Shown: one piece after another, positions 56,215 to 64,000 of the stretch
Numbering within the stretch: the stretch's first letter is position 1
Layout: each line of letters begins with the position of its first letter
Assembly (NCBI GenBank): GCA_025201765.1
Contig: MU623505.1
Coordinates: 1-64,000 of the forward strand
DNA length: 64,000 bases
Source of the DNA: Daldinia sp. FL1419
Lineage: Eukaryota; Ascomycota; Sordariomycetes; Xylariales; Hypoxylaceae
Direction of reading: 5' to 3'
Notes under the pieces: model-generated
What the model saw: only the letters and a program-made list of their open reading frames with translations
What the model was told of the DNA's origin: nothing
The model's database searches: none
Position numbers and translations under genes: made by a program

Positions 56215-58301
56215 CTACGCAAAAAGTATTTGCCATGTTTCGTACTCCAAGTCGTTGGCTGCTGGCGGTGCAGTCACAAGAGTGTTCTCGATCGAAGAAC
56301 CGGTAGACGACTTAGAAATATACCAATTCTTCACCCATCTCATCCTTTCCGCGAGTCTAGCGAAAAGGCCCTTTCCATCCTCCAGAACCTTACGCCTGCG
56401 GCCGAGCAACTGTTCACATAATACGAAATAGTCGCTGAGCCGTTCTGCGAGGTCGGGATAGTTAACGCTGTCCCCAGCCGTACGCGCATCCCAGTCGGGG
56501 TCTTCGAACAAGAGAAGGTGAGTTAACACGATGCTAGCATAGGAAAGATGCGCGACGAGGACGAAAGTAAGTGCCGCGAACATGTCCCCCGGTATGGTAA
56601 GGTATAGCTCGAGAAGCGATTTTGCGCTCTGGCAACAGGTCCAGAGGGCTTGGCCTCTCATGAATGCCTTATTAGAGGGATCGACTGATTTTACGTCGAT
56701 TAATGGCTCGTATAGTCGGATAAGAACCATGTGGTAGTGATGCCATACAAGGACTATATAATAGTTAGAGCTTTCTCGCTGCTGAGTAGCTGGTTAAACC
56801 TACAGTTAGATTTCTGATCTTCCGGGAGTTGGCCGACTATATCATCAAGTTGTCGCCGGACGCTAGCCATCGCCATGACGTGTGATACGCCTAATAACGT
56901 CTGCCCGTTGTCACTCTTTTCCGGCATGATCTTAGTTGCTTGCACTACGAGATGCTGCATACGCACAAGCGTGACGGCAAGCTGATCCGTAGGGCAATTC
57001 ATAGCTTCGAATAGCTCATTACAGCATTGGTACATATACTCTGTGAACTCTACCGGCTCCGTACGGCGGAAAATAGACCGAACCCTAGATGCTGTGTTAG
57101 AATACAGTATCGACGAAAATGGTAATCGCCACTAGGTAGTACTCACACTGATGCTACGTAGTATACACCGAGTAAAACTCTTCGCTCTGCATGTGTATGC
57201 TCTCTTCGGATATTCATCCCTCTAATTTTCATCGTGGCCTCCTCAATGATGCGCCTCGAGGGCATCGTTTGTGCCTCTGGGGGTCTGTTTAGTCCCATAT
57301 CACCTATCATCCCAAGGGCTAACTGTAAGAGATTTGAATCGTGAGCGTGCACGATGAAATGCCAAATTTGCCTAAGAAGTCGTCAGTAAGAAACTAGGTA
57401 CGATAACTGTGACCGACAACTTTGCGCTAGGTAATATAATCTCAACTCACCAAGCTATGTAAACCAGTATAGTCTGTAACAGCTCTAAGCTTCTTTCCTC
57501 TTGTACCACCACGTGGAGGGCGAAATATTCCCGGAACCACTTTTCTATCTCACACTTGACTGGCCACGGTTGGGGACGACAGACGTATATTATGGCCTTT
57601 AGTAACAGCGGCCGGTCTTGAAGCATCTCACGGGCCGACCAAGGAGGGAGATGGACGAACGGGAAATTAGGCTGCATCATGGTTCTATATTCGAATAAAA
57701 CCTGGTCAGCCTCGACTAGGGATATTCTGAATCCAGCCGGCATGTCGATGTAATCATCGGAGGGCTTAGGAATTAGCGAGGATATTGTGGAAGGGATACC
57801 GGGATTAGAGGTAACAGTGTAAGGATTGATGAGCTCCCCTGCATATGGTATTTGGGGGGCTTGTTGTTGGATTTGAGCGGTCGGTAAAGGGACTTGTTGG
57901 CCTACAGTTAGCATCGTCATGATGCTGTCCACTTTTCTTTCAAGTTCACCAACCCGTCTTATAAAAGGAAGAAATATGTATTAGTATTTGCATTGCAACG
58001 TTAGATGTCCATGGGTAATCAAACACTTACTTGGATTTACCACGCCGTTTCCTAGGGCCTAACTCCTGAACGGAGCAATTCAGTTTTGATTTAGAGCATC
58101 TAAAGTCTTCGTTAGTAGTCGATTGCTAACGTGAGATCATCTATTTCCTCAAACGTACCTTTGGCAGATGGTATCTGTAAGCCAACGACACCTTGTCTTG
58201 GAACGAGCACAATTCACGCATGCTCTCTGCTTGTTGGTAGATCTCTCTGGCGTATCAACCTCCATATCGGAGGGTGAGGGTGAGACAGACGCCGATGCCA
58301 T
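56215..58301 (-). CDS. Zn2Cys6 fungal transcription factor
   Basis: Six exons: 58159-58301, 58031-58099, 57451-57957, 57147-57371, 56804-57084 and 56215-56753, joining to 587 aa. It is a nuclear DNA-binding regulator of the Gal4 type. The binuclear zinc cluster is Cys28-X2-Cys-X6-Cys-X7-Cys-X2-Cys-X6-Cys56 (start ACVNCARSKTRC), split by intron 1. A basic linker with RKRRGKS and a short coiled coil (VGELERKVDSIMTML) follow. The middle homology region includes DMPAGFRISLVEADQVLFEY, QPNFPFVHLPP and LLLKAIIYVC. The fifth intron is only 50 bp (56754-56803); reading through it gives a false TAG stop and apparent frameshift. It is divergent from an MFS transporter, 521 bp between ATGs, so it is probably the local regulator. 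Confidence 0.92.
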
Positions 58302-58822
58302 TCTCGAGGAGCAAATTGACCTCCGTGAATGACTAGCATGGTGGGTTCATAGGTCCTGGATTTGTGTGTGTGCCGGAACATTCGGGGGGTCCGAGATAAC
58401 TAAGATATAACTACCTAGCCAATAAGAATCTCCATGATAAACTAGTGAGATTTAATCTACTCTCCGAATCCCGTAGCTGAAATCAGTGCCCCATTTATCG
58501 AAGCTTCGATGAGTGTCGGCTCGGCACTTCGGTGGGCAATTTGCTGCCCGGTCGACTTATAGCTAACCTCCCTCTGACCCCTAAGTTGTCATCGATAATT
58601 TTTTCAAGTAGAATAGACAATAGAAGTATTATTCGGAAAGTATATAATGGAGGCCTATGTAATCCAGGCTTGGCTTTTCTTCTCTGTGAGTATTACCTAG
58701 GTGCAGGTAGTGTTGATTTCGTACCATACAATAGAGCCTATTGCTTGGATCCTTATACTCGGAATCTTCTTCTTATTGCGGCGCAAACTCATTTTTTTCG
58801 TTCGCCTTCTCTTTCGGGTAAA
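58302..58822. promoter_or_regulatory. Shared promoter of TF and MFS transporter
   Basis: 521 bp. Possible Zn2Cys6 sites are an inverted CGG-N5-CCG at 58383-58393 and three CGG triplets at 58517, 58522 and 58530, followed by the palindrome GGGCA-N6-TGCCC (58534-58549). This is the natural place for the adjacent regulator to bind; no direct evidence. Confidence 0.45.
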
Positions 58823-60759
58823 ATGAGCACAGATCCAACCGCCCAAAATAACCCCCCGGAGCCTCAGCAAGAACCAAAAAGGCCAGGAGCCCAGACACAT
58901 TATGTCGAAGGAATGCCTCTTGCACTAATTTGCGTTGGTCTTATATCAGCAGTATTTTGTATTGGTCTTGTAAGAACCTCCTCTTTTCGTATTATTTTTG
59001 CCTATCAGCTTAGCTACACGAGTAACTTACCCGTACACTGTTTAGGATAGGTCTATCATTGCGACTGCAATTCCTAAGATCACGAACGAATTCAACTCAC
59101 TAGACGACGTGGCCTGGTATGGTTCGGCCTACCTCTTAACGACATGCTGCTTCCAGCTTATGTTCGGCAAGCTCTACGTGGAATACCAGATTAGCTGGGT
59201 TTTCTTAGCAGCTTTAGGTCTCTTCGAAACTGGTTCCCTTGTTTCTGGTTGCGCACCGAATTCCCTTGCTCTCATCATAGGTAGAGCCATACAAGGCATT
59301 GGATGTGCTGGCGTGTTATCTGGAGCCTTGACTATACTTGCCTTAAGTGTGCCATTACACAAACGCCCTATGTATACAGCACTCATTAGTGGCGCATCAA
59401 GCATTGCTCAAATCATTGCTCCAACGTTAGGAGGTTGGTGGTTTTCCTTAAGAATCTTTTTAATTAATTCGAATCCAACCTAATCACACGAGCCTTGTAG
59501 GTGTCTTTACGGATCGAGCCACATGGCGCTGGTGTTTCTGGATTAACCTTCCCTTAGGCGCGGTATCAGCTGTGGTGGTTATATTCTTGGTTAAGCTACC
59601 ATCGCAACAGAATGTCGCAAGATCGAAAGGTGTCCGCCAGGTTGTTGAGAAATTCGACTTATTGGGGACGGTCATATTCATGCCTTCTATTATCTGCCTC
59701 TTGCTTGCCCTAGAGTGGGGTGGTTTAACGTACGCTTGGAGTAATTGGCGTATTATCCTATGCCTCTCCCTCTTTGGTGTTTCGTTTATTGCCTGGCTAT
59801 ATGTTCAGCATGTGAAGGGAGATAGGGGAACACTGCCGCTCCGAATACTAAAGCAACGCTCAGTTTCAGGTGGGCTTTTCTACACCTTTGGCCGGTTTGC
59901 TTCCTTGTACCTTGTCATATACTATACCCCTATTTGGTTTCAGGCCGTGAAGGACACAACTGCAGAACAATCTGGGATAAATTTTCTCGCTTCGTCTGGT
60001 CCTATGGCTCTCACAGCTGTTTTTTCAGGAATTTTGGTGAGTACTTATGATAAACCGAGATTGTTGCCCTGGGCTGCTATTAACCATTTCCCAAGACGAC
60101 CAAGTCAGGTTATTACATACCTCAGATGTACTTCAGCTCAGCCATCTCGTCTGTCGCCTCTGGATTGATTTATAGATATAGTCTCGAGACATCAACTGCG
60201 TATTGGTGAGTCCTATTTCTTTGAGTGCTAGAGATTTTGTAGCCTTGCAGGAGCTGATACGGTTAATGAAAGGGTCGGAACTCTAGTCATGTTTGGTTTC
60301 GGGAACGGGCTAGGTATACAATTACCACTCACAGCCGTACAAACTGTTCTGAAAGGCTCGGATATTCCAATTGGCACGTCTGTCATTATCTTATTCCAGA
60401 CCATCAGTGGTACAATATTCCTTGCAGTCGGCCAAAACCTTTTCCAGACAAAGCTTGTGGAGGCGGTGACTTCGAGCGCACCGGGAGTGGATGCTTCTAT
60501 TGTTTTAGATAGTGGTGTAACTGATTTAAGCTCGACGATTGAGGGTGTTTACGGCCCGGCGGCTGTTACGGAGGTTAAAGTGGCTTATAACTCTGCTATA
60601 CAACAATGCTACTTGGTTTGTGTCATCCTGTCGTGCGTGTCGATGCTAGGGCTCCTCCCGATGGAATGGAAGAATGTTAAAAGAGAACACGCAAAAGAGT
60701 CTGCTGAGAATTCAATTCCAGTAATGGAATCATCTAGGAGCAGCTGGAAAAGACTCTAG
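58823..60759 (+). CDS. MFS multidrug transporter, DHA2 / 14-TM type
   Basis: Five exons (58823-58969, 59046-59433, 59501-60036, 60096-60205, 60273-60759) give 555 aa. It is a plasma- or vacuolar-membrane proton antiporter of the drug:H+ family that includes fungal toxin and drug efflux pumps. Hallmarks are the motif across intron 1, GLDRSIIATAIPKITNEFNS, then WYGSAYLLTTCCFQLMFGKL, GRAIQGIGCAGVLSGALTI, IIAPTLGGVFTDRATWRWCF with WINLPLGAVS, FGNGLGIQLPLTAVQ and about 14 hydrophobic helices. The N-terminal 35 residues are Pro/Gln-rich and cytosolic. All junctions hold frame. Its likely job is efflux of a compound sensed by the divergent Zn2Cys6 regulator; no biosynthetic genes flank it. Confidence 0.94.
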
Positions 60760-61809
60760 AAAAGGTTGAGAGCCAAAATGGGCTAGCCATTAGGCCATGA
60801 TGGGAACGTTAAAGGTTTTTAGAGGAAAGACCTCAAATTTCAATTCTTTTTCGCTATAAATAGAGGTACTTTAGAACGGTTTAAGTAATTATATACGAGA
60901 ATATTGATCAAAGTATCAGAAATACTGGAATGTAATCCAAACCATCTTATTCACATATGGAGAATAATAAAGAGAAAAGCTGAGATGGATCGAACTGAGA
61001 CGCAGGCAACCGCTGCTACATTACATACCTACCTAAGTAACTACTCAAAGCGGACGGCAGATACTTTCCAATGACCAATCTACAATAATCCCTATAAATA
61101 CGATATGTCTATAAAACCAACCTGTTGAGCCGCAGATAAACTATCTGGCGGTACATACTGTCGTAAGCTACCAACTCGATATTAACAATTAACCGCAGGA
61201 AGGGTATGGGTGTTTACCTATTATGCGCTGCCTTGAATATAAAACGTACGTAAAAATAATGTGTCCGCTATGCAACTCATTCTAGGACGTGAGATCCTAG
61301 GTGAAGGAAGGCAAAGTCAGACGTGGAAGCCGCAATTTTCGTCGGAAGGCCATACCTTGGGTCAACCTAGTAGTTATCTAACGAATGCTATTGCTGTAAA
61401 GTTCTAAGGGATTAGGAGGGGCTTACGGCAACGCCAACTCGATCCTTGTCAGGTTTCTAGCTTGTGCTACATATAGAACAAGTCCTTTGTTCCATATGTA
61501 GTCGCCCTTAGCCATAGCTGTATATAGGTTCCTGGCGGAAAAACCGCCTCATGACAATCCTGATCGTATCCCGAGGGTTGATGTCGAGTTCTTATACACC
61601 CCTCGGCCGAAAGATGCGGAGGACCTCGATAAAATATCATCTACGAGTTCGACGATGGAACTAGGTTGACTATCGAGCTTTTCACCTTGGAGGATATGCC
61701 AAGTTTCCTTACAAAAGTTTACTATTAATAACCATAGATGACTCTTATCCCTGTCTGGATGCTTAGGGAGGTATTTCTACTCCGAAGAGGACGTCTGAAG
61801 AGATCAACT
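60760..61809. other. Intergenic
   Basis: No intact gene. From about 61520 the plus strand may carry the very degraded 5' end of the HET pseudogene, but I cannot trace it reliably. Confidence 0.4.
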
Positions 61810-63058
61810 ATAACAAGGCCTTCTTGAAAGCTCGTAATTGGATCCAAATTTGTGACGGTAATCATGTGAGTGAAGTGCCAGAAGGGGAGGATCCTAACCT
61901 TAGTGAGATTTCTATATACCGTAGATCATCCGGGAGTGTTCTGGTCGTATTTCCGAAGCTACTAGGTAGGGTGGTGGATGTCGGGCATTATGATGGTAAG
62001 ATCAGGTTGATTAACAGAAATGGCCAAGCAAAAAGATACCTATGGCTTAGCCACTGCTGGGAACCATAACAGATAATCAGGACGACTGTATCGACTACAT
62101 CGGAAAGAATGTGGACGATAAGGTGCTTTGGTGTTGATTATATTCGGTTCGACTCTCTTTGCATTGCTTAAGACGATTTAGCGGATTGGTAGCGCGAGTC
62201 CGCCCAAATGGCGTTAATTTACCGTAATGCGTGGTTAATTGTTGCGGCTACTTATAAGTCAAATAGTGATGATGGTGGTCTATTCGCGCGAAGACTCCAG
62301 ATTTCGAGGTTGCTGGAACCACATCGGAAGGGGAGGATTATTATCTTATATTCCGCGAGATGATATATCATTTTTTGTCAGAAGAAGTTAATGTGCTACG
62401 GTTTCCTTTGATCACACGAGCTTGGGTTTATTCAAGGACTCTCTTATTGATGACTTGTTGTGGCTGACGTGGTGTACGGACCACGGCTATCAGAGTGGCG
62501 AGCCCTTCCTTGGTCATGGGCAAGCATCGAAACATATGCTAACTACCGGGGCAGATCGGTTTACTATTACGATGGTATGCGCAAAGAAAAGCAAGCTACG
62601 CGTATGGTGATTGCGTCAATTGAGGACTGTAAATGTACACCTGATGGCTTGGACGGTTTCGGCGAGGCCAAACCCATATTCCTACGCGTAACTAGTCAGA
62701 CTTTACCAGTCGAGCTCGTTCTGGAGGATGACTTAGATAGACAGAAGCGGCCAGTCTACCGTGTGCGTCTTAGGGGCGGGATTGTGGCCCCTTGAATGTC
62801 CAGGCCGGCCCATATCGACTCCTCCCAGGGTTAGAAGTCTGTTGTCTAAGGATGATTCGTCAAGTGCAGAACAACCATCTCAACTTGTCTTTGGTTATCA
62901 GAGCTGTTCGCACTGGGTCTAGAACGGTATTTGAGCGTTTCGGGGTTCTAGAGCTTGATGCACGCACCCCTCGGAATGATCGTCTTCACCTAGAGGCAAG
63001 AAACTTGTTCTTTGCAGCGCTGGATAGGGCAGGGTTCGAGATTAAAGGTCTCATATAA
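61810..63058 (+). pseudogene. HET-domain (heterokaryon incompatibility) pseudogene
   Basis: Consecutive pieces of a HET protein are readable with several stops. They are KARNWIQICDGNH, GRVVDVG, YLWLSHCWEP then TAA, YIRFDSLCIA then TAA, DDLADW then TAG, RESAQMALIYRNAWLIVAAT, DGGLFARR, LPWSWASI and FERFGVLELDARTP. These match the order of the HET domain (LSHCWG, SLCIIQDD, DW..ESA.M..IY.NA, DGGLF.R) and its C-terminal extension. At least five in-frame stops plus frame changes break it. Functional HET proteins trigger cell death when incompatible hyphae fuse; this copy cannot. Confidence 0.8.
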
Positions 63059-64000
63059 TTCTAGAAATTGGAGGTTGAAACAGACTATTCCTCTTATTTG
63101 ATTGACCTCCTTGACTTTCGCTGCGATAGAAGTAAGACTCTGGATGGGTAACAACCCCAGAGTATGTACCAAGTAGCCAATGATATATGCGTTGAATGGA
63201 ATGACCCCTGGCCAATTGACGTTTAGAAGGAAGGTTGGAATTTCTGGGAGAGGATGTTACTTCAACCTGCAAGTAAAAAGGAACGTCTATTTCGTAGGGC
63301 AGCATGCAGATCACGACGAGGCATGGGCTGGCATGGGCTGGCATGGGTATGGTCTTCGCCGATACCTTATTTCCGGTGGGTTTATATATTAGATAGGTAC
63401 CTCTTAGGTAGGTACCTACGTAACGTAACAAAACTTGTCGGTCAGTCGTGTGACTCGAAGTACCATGGTAGGTAGATCAGGTTGGGTATTGAGGCAGGTG
63501 AATGGGTGTGGTATAATATGCAGACATAAGGTCATCCAAAAAGCGGTCTGTATTAATCAAAATCGATATTATGTCTGGGAAACTGGGAAGCTGGGTACGA
63601 TATAACGTTAATGTTAATATGAAATGTGGTATTTTTTTTCTGGATTATATTAGAGGTACCCATCATTGTTTATAGTGACCTCATATCTTGTTCGTGCGCG
63701 GGGGAGAACATGGAGAAATTCAGAGGAGGAATATCAAAGCTCAAACTTACACGTTATCTCAGTGGGGCTCAGACTAGGAGAACGGTTTTTCTTTGTACCT
63801 TTTGAACCACAGCACTTTTTAGCCAATCAGACCCCTGACATACCCCTCCCACCAAAAACCATCTCTTAATCTAAGGTAAAAATATGCTCATTTATATATA
63901 ATAAACTATATTAAAATATATTAAATATTAAAATAACCATTACAATCAAAAAATAAACATTTAAATTTACTTTAATATATATAATTAAACCATTACAAAT
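63059..64000. other. Gene-free right end, becoming AT-rich
   Basis: No gene seen. There are two and a half copies of GCATGGGCTG (63321-63346), a dense cluster of TAGGTACCTA-type motifs (63393-63421), and from about 63880 a switch to A+T-rich sequence like the left end. Confidence 0.55.

Noticed and set aside
56740..56810. Apparent frameshift and TAG stop in the Zn2Cys6 gene
   Set aside because: A 50-bp intron (GTAGGT donor, CTAAC branch, TATATAG acceptor) restores the frame exactly, so no mutation is needed.
1..64000. CRISPR arrays, bacterial operons, insertion sequences
   Set aside because: The tandem repeats are short microsatellites, the genes carry spliceosomal introns, and no transposase or reverse-transcriptase coding sequence is readable.

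Overview
This window is nuclear DNA of a filamentous ascomycete (Pezizomycotina), most likely a Sordariomycete. The evidence is the short 45-280 bp introns with GTRNGT donors and CTAAC/CTGAC branch sites, the protein families (Zn2Cys6 regulator, HET domain, DUF6594, GH27), and the many intergenic TAGGTACCTA-type motifs. I cannot name the species from sequence alone. Most genes are split by introns, and two small conserved genes (ATP18 and mitochondrial ribosomal protein bS16m) have no substantial open frame and were found only by assembling exons by eye.

Layout. 1-720 is an almost pure A+T block and 63,880-64,000 is AT-rich again, so the window is a gene-bearing island between AT-rich blocks. 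1.5-6.2 kb holds octanoyltransferase LIP2 and, convergent to it, an otubain-type deubiquitinase. 6.2-15.5 kb is a gene desert of ordinary base composition with many small tandem repeats. 15.5-22.3 kb is dense: methylcrotonyl-CoA carboxylase alpha (-), a pyridoxamine-phosphate-oxidase-like flavoprotein (+), bS16m (-), NAD(P)HX epimerase (+) and a small Cys-rich ORF (-). 22.3-26.7 kb is empty. A hypothetical Cys-rich/basic protein (-), an intron-containing tRNA-Glu(CTC) (-), a cyclase-family protein (+), proteasome lid subunit RPN5 (+) and an FSH1-type serine hydrolase (-) follow to 35.7 kb. 36.4-44.4 kb has ATP18 (-), a NIPSNAP protein (+), RAV2/Rogdi (-), POP7 (+) and an FAD-dependent amine oxidase (+). 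45.4-54.4 kb has a secreted GH27 alpha-galactosidase (+), MIX17 (+), a ketopantoate-reductase-like protein (-), LRP1/RRP47 (+) and pyridoxal reductase (+).

The right end (54.5-63.1 kb) is accessory in character. It has a decayed DnaJ fragment, a frameshifted DUF6594 gene, a divergent pair of a Zn2Cys6 transcription factor and a 14-TM DHA-type MFS transporter, and a HET-domain pseudogene with several stops next to the AT-rich end.

Working together. Several genes serve mitochondria (LIP2, MCC-alpha, bS16m, ATP18, NIPSNAP, MIX17, possibly the ketopantoate-reductase-like protein), and two handle vitamin B6 (pyridoxal reductase and a PNPOx-fold protein), but they are spread among unrelated housekeeping genes with no operon-like logic. 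The recurring layout is head-to-head pairs sharing about 0.4-0.6 kb: MCC-alpha/PNPOx-like, bS16m/NNR1, RAV2/POP7 and TF/MFS. The TF/MFS pair is the only one that looks like a dedicated regulator-effector module. I found no clearly new system; the best candidates for follow-up are that pair, the degenerate ketopantoate-reductase family member, the dispersed palindromic TAGGTACCTA motifs and the decayed accessory genes.
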